From NCBI GenBank assembly GCA_930990515.1, contig CAKNPS010000001.1:229280-293279 (forward strand): 64,000 bases of DNA. The letters are read 5' to 3'. The DNA is from an uncultured Clostridia bacterium (lineage in GTDB: Bacteria; Bacillota; Clostridia; Christensenellales; UBA1242). Position 1 is the stretch's first letter. Each line of letters begins with the position of its first letter. Below, piece by piece: positions 32,899 through 41,679 of the stretch. The notes below the pieces were generated by a model that had not been told where the DNA came from, made no database searches, and was given only the letters and a program-made list of their open reading frames with translations. A program made the translations under genes and the position numbers.

Positions 32899-35733
32899 TT
32901 AATCATATTGGTCACCATAAATTTCTCTAAATTCGTCCATAGTGACATAAACTTGCCTACCTTTTGGTCCATCACTTTGAGAGATGTAACCAAGTTCTTC
33001 CATTTGGTCAATAATTCTTGAAGCCCTTGGAAAACCAATCGCAAAACGGCGTCTGAGCATTGTGGTTGAAGCCTGCCCACACTCAATAACAGTTTTAAGT
33101 GCAAGTGGAAAAAGTTCGTCAAGTTCGTTATTAACTTTAATACCATTCGGTCCAGAATTTTTATTTGGATTATCAATTTGTTCTTCCACTTTCTTGTCAA
33201 AAATTGGCTTGTTATTTTCTCTAACAAAATCAACAATATTGTTTGTTTCGTTTGTTGTGATGAAGCAACCTTGCACACGCTTAGGGTCTTGCGAGCCAAT
33301 AGGATAATAGAGCATATCCCCTTTACCTAACAATTTTTCAGCACCAACTCTATCCAAAATGATAGAACTGTCAATACCGCTAGTGACTGCAAAAGCAATA
33401 CGAGAAGGAATGTTTGATTTGATAAGACCAGTGATAACATCGGCAGAAGGTCTTTGAGTGGCAAGAATAAGGTGGATACCTGCCGCACGAGATTTTTGTG
33501 CAAGACGAATAATTTTTTCTTCCACTTCTTTCTTTCCTGTCATCATAAGGTCAGCAAGTTCGTCAACAATGATAACAATAAACGGCATTTTCTTAACTTT
33601 ACCAGATTTTACATCTTCAGTTGCATTGTATTCATCAATATTTTTAACTCTTGCAAGCCCTAATAATTCAAAACGATGTTCCATTTCTGTTATCGCCCAA
33701 TTTAATGTGTTAATAGCCTTTTGAGTGTCACAAATAACATTTGGCATAATTAAATGTGGAAGTCCGTTATATGAAGTAAATTCCACACGTTTTGGGTCAA
33801 CCAAAACAATTCTCACATCTTCTGGAGAAGACTTATAGATAATACTCAAAATGATGGAGTTCAAGCAAACCGATTTTCCAGAACCAGTTGAACCAGCAAC
33901 AAGTAAGTGTGTGAGTTTTTGCATATTTGCCACAATCACACTGCCCGCAATATCTTTACCAAGAGCAAAAGTAAGTGGAGATGAACTTTCTCTAAATTCG
34001 CGACTTTCCAAAATATCTCTTAAACTTACTGTCGCGATTGTCTTATTAGGAACTTCCACCCCAACAACGCTACGCCCTGGAACTGGTGCTTCAATTCTGA
34101 CAGAACCTTCTGTTGCAAGTGATAGAGCGATATCGTCTGAACGGTTTTTAATTTTTGTGACAGGAACACCTGCAGGCATTTCAAGTTCATATCGAGTAAC
34201 AGCAGGTCCAACAACCACGCTCCTAACCTTTGCAGGAATACCAAAATTTTCAAGTGTGTTTTCAAGAAGAACTCTTTTTTCTGCAACATCATCGCTTAAA
34301 GTGGAAAGGTCAACTGATTTTGTTGTGATAAAATCAAGGGAAGGTTTTTCATAGATATATGGTTCATTATCTTCTTCCTCTTCTTCTGGTTCAGGTGTTT
34401 CTTGTTGTCTTGTAGGGAAAGGACGAGAAGCACTTCTATCAGGAAACTCTGGAGCAAAATTGTTATCTCTTCTTGTGAAATTGTCATTTCTTCTGTCAAA
34501 ACTATCTCGGCGATTAAAATCTCCAGTAGGCTCAACAGCATTTTCATATTCTTCTGGATTTTCCGCTTTTTCTTCCATTACGGCAGAGCGAATAATATCA
34601 TCAGCCTGAGAAATTATGTCATTGTCATCATCGTCTTGTTCGTCTTGGTCAAAATTATCATTATAGGAAACATCTTCAACTTCATTCTCCATGTTTTCAT
34701 CAGAAGTATCACGAACAAAAGGATTGTTGACATTTTTAAACTCGTCATCATCAATCTTAATTTGACTGGAATAGCCATCAAAATTGGTTTGCACTTGGAA
34801 AGTTGGAGTGGTTTCCAAATCCATTTTTTCTTGCTTTAAGACTTCCACATTTTTGTTTACTTCTTCTTTCTTTGGTGGCTCATTTTTAGACATTTCCTTG
34901 AAATATTCTTCATAGTTAATTTCTGGTGGTGTCAAAATAAGTTCCCTTAAAGATTTAGGTGGAAGCTTTTGTTCCTTTTTAACTTCTTCTTTTTGAGCAA
35001 ACTCATAAGCAACATTTCGTTTTTTATCAAGCCCCAAAATCTCTCTTGCAGTTAATGCCCTTTTTTCTTCCTTCTTTTCTTCTTCCAAATTGCCATTTAA
35101 AACAACATTAACTTCTTCTTTTTCTTTCAAAGGTTGAGGCTCAGTCAAAACTTTGTTTTCCCTTTTGCTTGAAAGTGGATTTACAACTTTCTTTTCACTC
35201 TTAAGTTCAAGGTTTTTACTCTTTTTCTCCACTCTCCTAAACACATTTAAACTATCTAAAAATAGTGCAAGGCACAAAAGGAATGCCAAAACCAAAATTA
35301 TATATGCCCCAGCAAGTTTAGCAAGATATAAAAGCGATGTTGTGACAAGCCCACAAATAATTCCCCCAGCAGTCCATTTTTGAGTGTAGTTTAAAGCAAG
35401 ATATTGACCAAAACTTAAATCGCTACTATTTCCCACGATGATAAGTTGAATAATGCAAAGTGCGAAAAAGACCATAAAACACATACTCAAAAGATATCGC
35501 ATACTCATCACATATCTTCGATTGTTGACGAGTGCAAGTCCAACAATAAACAAAATTAGAAAGAGTGCATATGCAAAAACACCAAAAGTTCCAAGAAGAA
35601 AATTAAAAATTGGGCTCCAAATTCCCGTCAAAAAAAGATAGGCAACAGAAGACACTCCAATGAGAGTGAAGCCCACAATTTTTTTAACATTTTTTCCACC
35701 TTTCTTTTTGGAATTGAGTTTATAAATTGCCAT
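32899..35733 (-). CDS. ftsK: DNA translocase FtsK/SpoIIIE
   Basis: Hexameric ATP-driven DNA pump, 944 residues, that clears chromosome from the division or sporulation septum. Four membrane helices lie in about residues 20-165, then a long acidic, low-complexity linker (about 165-440). The motor domain has Walker A VAGSTGSGKSVC (about residue 615), Walker B VIIVDELADLMM and the ATQRPSADVITG signature. The C-terminal gamma winged helix (RRRFAIGFPRASRIIDQME) reads orienting DNA motifs. Whether it serves vegetative division, sporulation or both cannot be told; no second copy is in the window. AGGGG upstream of the ATG. Confidence 0.95.
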   Translation of the reverse strand: MAIYKLNSKKKGGKNVKKIVGFTLIGVSSVAYLFLTGIWSPIFNFLLGTFGVFAYALFLILFIVGLALVNNRRYVMSMRYLLSMCFMVFFALCIIQLIIVGNSSDLSFGQYLALNYTQKWTAGGIICGLVTTSLLYLAKLAGAYIILVLAFLLCLALFLDSLNVFRRVEKKSKNLELKSEKKVVNPLSSKRENKVLTEPQPLKEKEEVNVVLNGNLEEEKKEEKRALTAREILGLDKKRNVAYEFAQKEEVKKEQKLPPKSLRELILTPPEINYEEYFKEMSKNEPPKKEEVNKNVEVLKQEKMDLETTPTFQVQTNFDGYSSQIKIDDDEFKNVNNPFVRDTSDENMENEVEDVSYNDNFDQDEQDDDDNDIISQADDIIRSAVMEEKAENPEEYENAVEPTGDFNRRDSFDRRNDNFTRRDNNFAPEFPDRSASRPFPTRQQETPEPEEEEEDNEPYIYEKPSLDFITTKSVDLSTLSDDVAEKRVLLENTLENFGIPAKVRSVVVGPAVTRYELEMPAGVPVTKIKNRSDDIALSLATEGSVRIEAPVPGRSVVGVEVPNKTIATVSLRDILESREFRESSSPLTFALGKDIAGSVIVANMQKLTHLLVAGSTGSGKSVCLNSIILSIIYKSSPEDVRIVLVDPKRVEFTSYNGLPHLIMPNVICDTQKAINTLNWAITEMEHRFELLGLARVKNIDEYNATEDVKSGKVKKMPFIVIIVDELADLMMTGKKEVEEKIIRLAQKSRAAGIHLILATQRPSADVITGLIKSNIPSRIAFAVTSGIDSSIILDRVGAEKLLGKGDMLYYPIGSQDPKRVQGCFITTNETNNIVDFVRENNKPIFDKKVEEQIDNPNKNSGPNGIKVNNELDELFPLALKTVIECGQASTTMLRRRFAIGFPRASRIIDQMEELGYISQSDGPKGRQVYVTMDEFREIYGDQYD

Positions 35734-36010
35734 ATATATTCCCCTAATTAGAAATATTATATCACTAAAGCACTGCTTTTCAAAATTTTTTCGACTATAA
35801 TTTTAAAAATATTTGTCGCAATTTTCAAAAACTTTTTCTAAGAAAATACTATTAAAAATTAAATTTTTTACCAAAAATCATAAAAATTAACATAAAAATC
35901 GCATTTTTTGCAAAATTTTTGCAATTTTTTTGCGTTTTTTATATATTTTCATATATATTAAATTTTCACAAAAATTTTTGATTTATAAACTTTAAAAAAA
36001 TTGCCTATTC

Positions 36011-36733
36011 TTACTCACTTAAAGTATCGCTTACAGTGGTAACTTTTAAACCTTTTTCTTGCAGTGTTATAATAATATTCTCTAAGGCTTCAAGAGTTTT
36101 TTCAGTTGGGTGCATAAGAACCAAATCTCCACCCTTTGCATCTTTTACCGCTCTTGAATATATTAAATCGGCATCTTTATCTCTCCAATCAATTGTATCT
36201 CGTGTCCACATAATTGTTTGATAGCCAAGGCTTGATGCAACTTCAACTGTCGTTTTTGAATATGCCCCACTTGGCGGAGCAAATAAGTTCATATCAATGT
36301 TTAATAAGTCTTTGACAATGTTATGTGTGGTTAAAATTTCTTTTTGATTTTGTTCCCTGTTTAACTTGTCTTGATCTTTATGAGTGTAGCCGTGATTTCC
36401 AATTTCGTGCCCTTTTTCATAAATTTTTTCTAACATATCACTTTCTTTAACAGCCCAAGTCCCACCAACAAAAAATGTGGTTTTGACATCATATTTGTCC
36501 AAAATTTCCAATATTCCATCTAAATATTCCGTTCCCCAATAAACATTTATCATTAAGGAAATTCTATTACTTTCTTCATTCCCACTATAATAAACACCAT
36601 TTATAACATTTGAAGTTGTCACAATATTAACTCCTAAAACTGCACAACTTGCAACAATAAAAAGCATCAAAATGATAACCACATTCACAAAATGATTTCT
36701 TAAATTGATTGACAAAAACGGAAATTTTTTCAT
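36011..36733 (-). CDS. PdaB-like polysaccharide deacetylase family protein with substituted catalytic Asp
   Basis: 240 residues with one N-terminal membrane anchor (about 15-37) and a NodB-type carbohydrate esterase 4 domain. The metal-site HxxxH is intact in GNHGYTH, and the later motifs FAPPSGAYS and DLVLMHP are present. The first motif, normally TFDD or FDxxWG in PdaB, reads LMINVYWG: the catalytic-base Asp is Asn. The protein may be inactive or altered. PdaB is a sporulation protein needed for spore cortex stability. No Shine-Dalgarno; TATAGT lies 5 nt before the ATG and CATATAGT resembles a sigma-E -10. Upstream 35734-36010 is AT-rich and appears empty. Confidence 0.8.
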   Translation of the reverse strand: MKKFPFLSINLRNHFVNVVIILMLFIVASCAVLGVNIVTTSNVINGVYYSGNEESNRISLMINVYWGTEYLDGILEILDKYDVKTTFFVGGTWAVKESDMLEKIYEKGHEIGNHGYTHKDQDKLNREQNQKEILTTHNIVKDLLNIDMNLFAPPSGAYSKTTVEVASSLGYQTIMWTRDTIDWRDKDADLIYSRAVKDAKGGDLVLMHPTEKTLEALENIIITLQEKGLKVTTVSDTLSE

Positions 36734-36789
36734 ATTAAACTATATGAAAATTTAATTACAAAAATAACCTTTCTTTATATATTATGTAA

Positions 36790-36819
36790 AAAAACAGCAC
36801 TTAAATTTATGCTGTTTTT
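36790..36819 (-). terminator. rho-independent terminator
   Basis: AAAAACAGCA (36790-36799) pairs with TGCTGTTTTT (36810-36819), T run on the minus strand; ends the 306-aa gene. Confidence 0.8.
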
Positions 36820-36833
36820 AATTTTAAATAAAA

Positions 36834-37754
36834 TTATTCTTCTTCGTCATTATCATCATATTCATCTTCAGAAATATCTTGATAATTTTCATTTTCTTCG
36901 AAATTTTCATTAAAATCATCAAAATTTTCCATTTTTTCTGTATTTTTTGAAGAATTTTCTGCTAAAAAGTCGTAATAATCATAAATTATATTGTTTAAAT
37001 CGTCAACTAGATAGCGAACATTTTTATATTTATGAGAAACATAATTTATTCCAATTATAAGCCCATTGATAATCATAAGATTTTTGCTGTCACACGCAGT
37101 AATTATTGCATTTAAGATAAATTCAAAATCTTCTAAATTATCTTTCTTCTTTTTCTCAAATTTAAGTCTTGAAAGAATTTCTCTTGCTGTCTTTTTAACT
37201 TCAATCATAAGGCTGTCAATTTCTGGAAATTGCTCTTCAAATTCTTCAATCTCTTCCTTTGCCTTTTCTTCTTGTCTTCTTTCTGCCTGTAGTCTCTTAT
37301 GCTCTTCAATTTCTTCTTTTGTGACATCTTCTTTAATCCCAAAGTTTTTGCAAATTATATCTCTAAAAGGTTTAATTATCTTTTCCAAAAAGTTTTGGGT
37401 TGGAGCGAGTCTTCCATCTTTAAAATAAGTCTCCAAAAAGCGAGTGGAATTTATTTTTCCACTTTGAATATCATTAAAAATGGTAACTGTGAGAGCCACT
37501 CTTTCCTTTTCATTTTGTGGCAATAAAACTTTTCCGTTTTTTGTTTTAGGGTCAAGTGAAAAAGCACTTTCAAAACCCTTTTCTTCATCATAATCAGTAA
37601 TGGCATCTGCTAAGAATGTCAAAATGTCATCACTTTTTGTGATTGCGTTCATTACGCTTGCAAGTTTCCTATCTATGTCCAAAAACTTTCCGCTGAGCAT
37701 ATCATTACAACTAAGCACAAAGTTTTCAACTGCAACTCTATCAAATTCTTCCAT
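36834..37754 (-). CDS. hypothetical acidic protein, 306 aa
   Basis: Not recognised. Helical, highly charged, cytoplasmic. A coiled-coil-like Glu/Lys/Arg stretch lies at about residues 145-175 and the last 35 residues are almost all Asp, Glu and Asn. No signal peptide or catalytic motif. Divergent from the DUF4364 gene, with about 110 nt between starts. The ribosome site is GGGGGAC on the minus strand, just upstream of the ATG. Confidence 0.65.
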   Translation of the reverse strand: MEEFDRVAVENFVLSCNDMLSGKFLDIDRKLASVMNAITKSDDILTFLADAITDYDEEKGFESAFSLDPKTKNGKVLLPQNEKERVALTVTIFNDIQSGKINSTRFLETYFKDGRLAPTQNFLEKIIKPFRDIICKNFGIKEDVTKEEIEEHKRLQAERRQEEKAKEEIEEFEEQFPEIDSLMIEVKKTAREILSRLKFEKKKKDNLEDFEFILNAIITACDSKNLMIINGLIIGINYVSHKYKNVRYLVDDLNNIIYDYYDFLAENSSKNTEKMENFDDFNENFEENENYQDISEDEYDDNDEEE

Positions 37755-37867
37755 AAGTGTCCCCCTAACACACTATATCTTATCACAAAAAGAAAAAAAA
37801 TCAAATTAAAATACAAAGATAATTGATTTTTTATTTTATTCGTGATAAAATTCATTTGAGGAAAAAA

Positions 37868-38401
37868 ATGAGTTACGACGCAATTACAAATAAACTTATC
37901 ATCTTGTTTGTTATGGATAAAGTGGAGATGCCCCTTACGGAGAACTCCATCATTGAAATCTGTGCAGTGAAAAATAACTGGCTTAACTATATGGATTGTC
38001 TTGATTTATTATATCAACTCTCTGAAGCAAAGTTAATTTATAAAACTCAATGCAAGGAAGGCGAAATGAGATATACTCTCACTTTTGAAGGGCGAGATTG
38101 CCTTTCTTATTTCTATGAAAGAATACCAAACGAACTTCGTGACGAAATCACAGAATATGCTAAAAACAACCGTATGAACATTAAGATGTCACAGGAATAT
38201 TATGCATCATACACTGATAGTGATGATGGCTCTTATCTTGTCACAATGCGAATTTATGAAAGTTTGATTACCACTCCCCTTTTTGAAATTAAAGTTAAAG
38301 CACCAACAAGACAAAGTGCAGAAGAATGTTGTAAGAAATGGCGACAACAAGCACCAAACATTTATGAATATGTTTTCGACAATCTAATCAACACCGATTA
38401 A
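37868..38401 (+). CDS. DUF4364 family protein, probable winged-helix regulator
   Basis: 177 residues. The N-terminal 75 residues look like a winged helix (SYDAITNKLIILFVMDKVE, a helix pair, then RYTLTFEGRDCLSYF) and the remainder is the DUF4364 C-terminal domain. The family is common in Clostridia and its role is not defined; DNA binding is inferred from the fold. ATG 37868 follows GAGG at 8-nt spacing; the frame is open upstream to 37823 but without a ribosome site. Confidence 0.75.
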   Translation: MSYDAITNKLIILFVMDKVEMPLTENSIIEICAVKNNWLNYMDCLDLLYQLSEAKLIYKTQCKEGEMRYTLTFEGRDCLSYFYERIPNELRDEITEYAKNNRMNIKMSQEYYASYTDSDDGSYLVTMRIYESLITTPLFEIKVKAPTRQSAEECCKKWRQQAPNIYEYVFDNLINTD

Positions 38402-38534
38402 TAAAAAAGTTAAAAAATTTTTAACTATATTTTTGTGCGATTTGCTTGCTAAACAATGCTTAATTTTGTTACACTATATGTGTAGTTTAACAAAAAATTA
38501 TAAATATTTTACTTACAAAAAAGGAAGGAAAAAT

Positions 38535-39371
38535 ATGAATTATAAAATTGTTACTGAAGCATCTGTTGATATGCCTGAAAACTTTGCTAAAGAAAACGAC
38601 ATTACCATTCTTCCAATTGAAGTTAACTTCAATGGCGAATTATACCCAGAAGGACTACCTAACGATGAATTTTATGCAAAAATGAAATCTACAGGCATTA
38701 TTCCTAAGACAAGCCAACCAAATCAATATAAGTTTGAAACTGCTCTAACTCCATATTGCAACAAGGAAGATTGGTTCGTGCTTACAATTGTCATTTCTTC
38801 CAATCTCGCAGGAACAATCGCTCAAGCAAAAAATGCGGTTGAAGCCTTGAATATGAAAAATGTCTATATCTGCGACTCACAAGTTACCACTTTCGCAGAA
38901 GGTGCGTTAATTATGGAAATTGTGAAGTTTATTAAAGAAAAAGACAGAAAGCCACAAGAAGTTATTGACGAACTTGAAAGACTTAAATCAAAAATTAAAC
39001 TTGTTGCAGTTATTTCCGACCTTAAATACCTTAAACAAGGTGGAAGAATTAGCGGCGCTGCCGCTGCTCTTGGCACAGTTTTAGGTGTTAAACCTATAAT
39101 CTCACTTGAAGGTGGAAAAGTGGCAAACATTGCAAAAAAGCGTGGCGAACAAGCAAACCTATTTATGCTTGATTGTGTTAAAAATCGTGATAAATCATAT
39201 CCTATTTATTTTGGTTATTCTGCTGATTCTAAAAATATTGAAAACTTTGTCAACAAATATTATGAACAACTAGATGTAAATCCAGAAAAAATCGAATATA
39301 ACGGAATTGGTTGTGTTGTCGGCACTCACGCGGGTCCTGGCTGCTATGGAATGGTATATTTTGTAAAGTAA
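38535..39371 (+). CDS. DegV family fatty-acid-binding protein
   Basis: 278 residues; DegV/FakB proteins bind a fatty acid and present it to the kinase FakA. Visible marks are the N-terminal EASVDMP segment, TSQPNQYKFE, the lipid-head-group-binding ISSNLAGT and LKYLKQGGRIS, and a C-terminal GCVVGTHAGPGCYG motif. AAGGAAGG lies just upstream of the ATG at 38535. The fatty acid kinase partner is not in the window. Single gene with a strong terminator. Confidence 0.92.
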   Translation: MNYKIVTEASVDMPENFAKENDITILPIEVNFNGELYPEGLPNDEFYAKMKSTGIIPKTSQPNQYKFETALTPYCNKEDWFVLTIVISSNLAGTIAQAKNAVEALNMKNVYICDSQVTTFAEGALIMEIVKFIKEKDRKPQEVIDELERLKSKIKLVAVISDLKYLKQGGRISGAAAALGTVLGVKPIISLEGGKVANIAKKRGEQANLFMLDCVKNRDKSYPIYFGYSADSKNIENFVNKYYEQLDVNPEKIEYNGIGCVVGTHAGPGCYGMVYFVK

Positions 39372-39427
39372 AATATGTTTGTGAAAAAATATTAGAAAAA
39401 ATAGTTGATTATTCTTAAAACCAATAT

Positions 39428-39471
39428 GATAAAAAAGAACTCTATTCTAAAACATTGAGTTCTTTTTTATC
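39428..39471 (+). terminator. rho-independent terminator of the degV gene
   Basis: 15-bp perfect stem GATAAAAAAGAACTC (39428-39442) with GAGTTCTTTTTTATC (39457-39471). Confidence 0.85.
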
Positions 39472-39498
39472 AATTTAATATATAAATTTAAGTTCTTT

Positions 39499-39636
39499 TA
39501 ATATAAACTATGTGATGTTAAAATTTTATTAGCATAAAATTTTAATAAATTCTATCGAATTTGTGTGCTAACGCACACTCATCACTTAGTATGTATAAAC
39601 ATCAGCCTCACCCTTGCAAGCAAGTTCGGCTTCCGA
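39499..39636. repeat. tandem intergenic repeat, unit 1
   Basis: Unit of 138 bp starting TAATATAAACTATGTGATG and ending in a conserved block CAGCCTCACCCTTGCAAG ... TTCGGCTTCCG. Only the two ends are strongly conserved; the middle differs. No open frame of note. The conserved block is GC-richer than its surroundings and can fold (CTTGCAAGCAAG, GCC/GGC). Confidence 0.8.
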
Positions 39637-39771
39637 TAATATAAACTATGTGATGTTAAAATTTAAGCAAGTTAAATTTTAATTTTGCTAAACGCAAAAA
39701 CCCAATAAATTGTGTTCATCACAGTATGTATGACCATCAGCCTCACCCTTGCAAGCAAGTTCGGCTTCCGA
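39637..39771. repeat. tandem intergenic repeat, unit 2
   Basis: Second unit (135 bp), followed by the start of a third (TAATATAAA at 39772). The same conserved block recurs at 39735-39770. Together the units fill the 415-bp gap between the degV terminator and the next gene. Confidence 0.8.
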
Positions 39772-39786
39772 TAATATAAATTAATA

Positions 39787-40410
39787 TTATTTATTTTTTC
39801 CATTATTCTTGATTTTTTCTTGCAATCTTTTTTCTTCACTATCGTTATGTTCTTTTAAAAGGTTTAAGCTAGTTTTTCTAAAACTAACTTTGAATGGGTT
39901 ATCTGCAAAAACAAATTCCTTCGTTTCTTCACTTGGTACTTTTTCATAATTTGCCTTAGCACAATATTTTAAAAATAAATCACTAAATTCTTTTCTTGTT
40001 TCATCTGACAAAAGCCACCAAATAAACATTGTTGCATTATGAGAAATTTGGTCTCCAGTGTTAGAATCTCCCCAAGGCAAACTTTCCATTTCCCTAATTA
40101 AACCATACCTATCACCTTTGTTAGCCAATTCTACAACATTTGCAATAGTAATTAAATTATTCATATAAATTTCTGACCATACGAATTCGTCCCTAAAACC
40201 TAATTTGTATGCTTCATAACGATTACTAAATAAATACTTAATTATTTCCTCACTTGCAATTTTTCTCTCTTTTGGACCTTCTTTTGAAAGTTCTAAATTG
40301 AATATTCTTTTAATTTCATCTAAATTTTTAGCCACATATTCTGCCATTTTCTTAGCATAACGAAGTCCAAACGGATATCTTATTGCTTTCATTTTTAAAT
40401 ATTTTATCAT
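39787..40410 (-). CDS. hypothetical protein, 207 aa
   Basis: Not recognised. Helical and basic at the N-terminus (IKYLKMKAIRYPFGLRYAKK), with a central aromatic stretch (TMFIWWLLSDETRKEF) and a Lys/Asn-rich C-terminus. No signal peptide. ATG 40410 is chosen because GGAGGA precedes it at about 6 nt; an ATG at 40422 overlaps that site. No partner gene is evident. Confidence 0.65.
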   Translation of the reverse strand: MIKYLKMKAIRYPFGLRYAKKMAEYVAKNLDEIKRIFNLELSKEGPKERKIASEEIIKYLFSNRYEAYKLGFRDEFVWSEIYMNNLITIANVVELANKGDRYGLIREMESLPWGDSNTGDQISHNATMFIWWLLSDETRKEFSDLFLKYCAKANYEKVPSEETKEFVFADNPFKVSFRKTSLNLLKEHNDSEEKRLQEKIKNNGKNK

Positions 40411-40489
40411 TCTATCCTCCATAATTTTTTAATTATGGAATAATTGTAGCAAAATAAAATTATTAAGTCAATATTAATTTAAGAGATTT

Positions 40490-40708
40490 TTAAATATGTG
40501 CACCATAGGGTTTAACGCGTTCGGCTGTAATTTCCACATTGAAAATATACTTTCCTTTATCTCTCCTATAACGCACAACAACATCATCGGCAAGCACAAA
40601 ATAATTTTTTGCAATTGGAGTTATCTCATCGGTCAAGAGCCTTGTCACTCCATTCAAATTTTCAAACTTATCTCTCACTAAAACTTCTTCCAATCTTAAA
40701 GTTTCCAT
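40490..40708 (-). CDS. minE: divergent MinE-like topological specificity factor
   Basis: 72 residues directly downstream of minD (42-nt gap) with AAAGGAG before the ATG. The layout resembles MinE: an N-terminal VLVRDKFENL segment where MinE has the MinD-binding V-x-DR helix, a helix, and a C-terminal VVVRYRRDKGKYIFNVEI beta strand pair. Sequence identity to standard MinE looks low. MinE drives MinD off the membrane and restricts division to mid-cell. No MinC gene is seen in the window. Confidence 0.6.
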   Translation of the reverse strand: METLRLEEVLVRDKFENLNGVTRLLTDEITPIAKNYFVLADDVVVRYRRDKGKYIFNVEITAERVKPYGAHI

Positions 40709-40750
40709 AACTTGTCTCCTTTATTTCTAAAATTTCCAAAAGGCTTTTTA

Positions 40751-41542
40751 TTAAACTCTTTTTTTGATATTACGCTTAAAATACCCTAAAATTCCACGAT
40801 ATTTATATGTGCAGTCAAAGATTTTTTTGCTTCCGCTGTGAATATTTTCGGACAAAAGGGTAAACGCTCTTGCACTTTCTGTATCTGTCAAAATTCTTCC
40901 ATCAGTTGACATTTTGCCAACACTATCATCTTCTGGAATGACGCCAATTAGCGGAATATTCATTGCTTTAACAATGCTTTCAATGTTGAGCATATCGCCT
41001 GAAAGCAATAAATCTCCCCGCATACGATTTATGACAAGATATTTGCTTTCTATATGATAAGAAGAAAGAATGGAAAGAACTTTATCAGCATCTCTAAGGC
41101 TAGATAAATGTGGTGTAACAACAACAATTGCTTCGTCTGCTGGATAAACCGCCCTGTGAAAACCTGCTTCCACGCCTGCTGGACAATCAAGCAAAATGTA
41201 ATCAAATGAGTGGTCAATTATGTCAGTTATGTTTTTAATATGTTCCCCTGTAATCTTACTTGATGCATAGGAATGAGAAGACGGCAAAAGATAGAGTGAA
41301 GGATAGTTAAAATCTTGAATAAGAGCTTGCCTTACCCTACATTTCCCACTCACAACATCAGTAATGTCAAAAACGACTTGTTTCTCAAGTCCCATAACAA
41401 CATCAAGATTGTTAAGCCCAATATCCACATCAAGCATACAAACACGGAACCCAAGCCTTGACAAATAAACACCAAGATTAGCACAAACAGTAGTCTTTCC
41501 AACACCACCTTTGCCACTTGTTACAACAATTTTTCTTGCCAA
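40751..41542 (-). CDS. minD: septum site-determining ATPase MinD
   Basis: ParA-family ATPase, 263 residues. Deviant Walker A GKGGVGKTT (residues 9-17), switch I DVDIGLNNLDVVMGLE, Walker B YILLDCPAG and the MinD-type VINRMR motif. The C-terminal 16 residues (RGILGYFKRNIKKRV) form the amphipathic membrane-targeting helix. The start is TTG at 41542, with AGAGGTG 9-15 nt upstream; no in-frame ATG fits. First gene of a minD-minE unit. Confidence 0.93.
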   Translation of the reverse strand: MARKIVVTSGKGGVGKTTVCANLGVYLSRLGFRVCMLDVDIGLNNLDVVMGLEKQVVFDITDVVSGKCRVRQALIQDFNYPSLYLLPSSHSYASSKITGEHIKNITDIIDHSFDYILLDCPAGVEAGFHRAVYPADEAIVVVTPHLSSLRDADKVLSILSSYHIESKYLVINRMRGDLLLSGDMLNIESIVKAMNIPLIGVIPEDDSVGKMSTDGRILTDTESARAFTLLSENIHSGSKKIFDCTYKYRGILGYFKRNIKKRV

Positions 41543-41561
41543 ATTTCATCACCTCTTTGTT

Positions 41562-41589
41562 ATTATAAAATGAAAAAAAATATTATCAA
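41562..41589 (-). promoter_or_regulatory. promoter of minDE
   Basis: Minus strand TTGATA (41584-41589), 16-nt spacer, TATAAT (41562-41567), about 20 nt before the TTG start of minD. Confidence 0.6.
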
Positions 41590-41662
41590 AATTTTGACAA
41601 ATCATAATTTGTTATATTTTGACTTATTGTGTCAATAAGGCAATATTATCTAAAATAAAAAA

Positions 41663-41679
41663 ATGAGGCAATGCCTCAT
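41663..41679 (-). terminator. terminator after the mreB-like gene
   Basis: ATGAGGC (41663-41669) pairs with GCCTCAT (41673-41679); seven T follow on the minus strand. It separates the ferredoxin-to-MreB operon from minDE. Confidence 0.8.

Noticed and set aside
33851..34354. 167-codon plus-strand frame
   Set aside because: Antisense to the FtsK motor domain, whose motifs are unmistakable on the other strand.
35734..36010. Search for a small RNA or riboswitch in the ftsK to pdaB-like gap
   Set aside because: Only A/T-rich sequence with T and A runs; no stable hairpin or known motif was seen.
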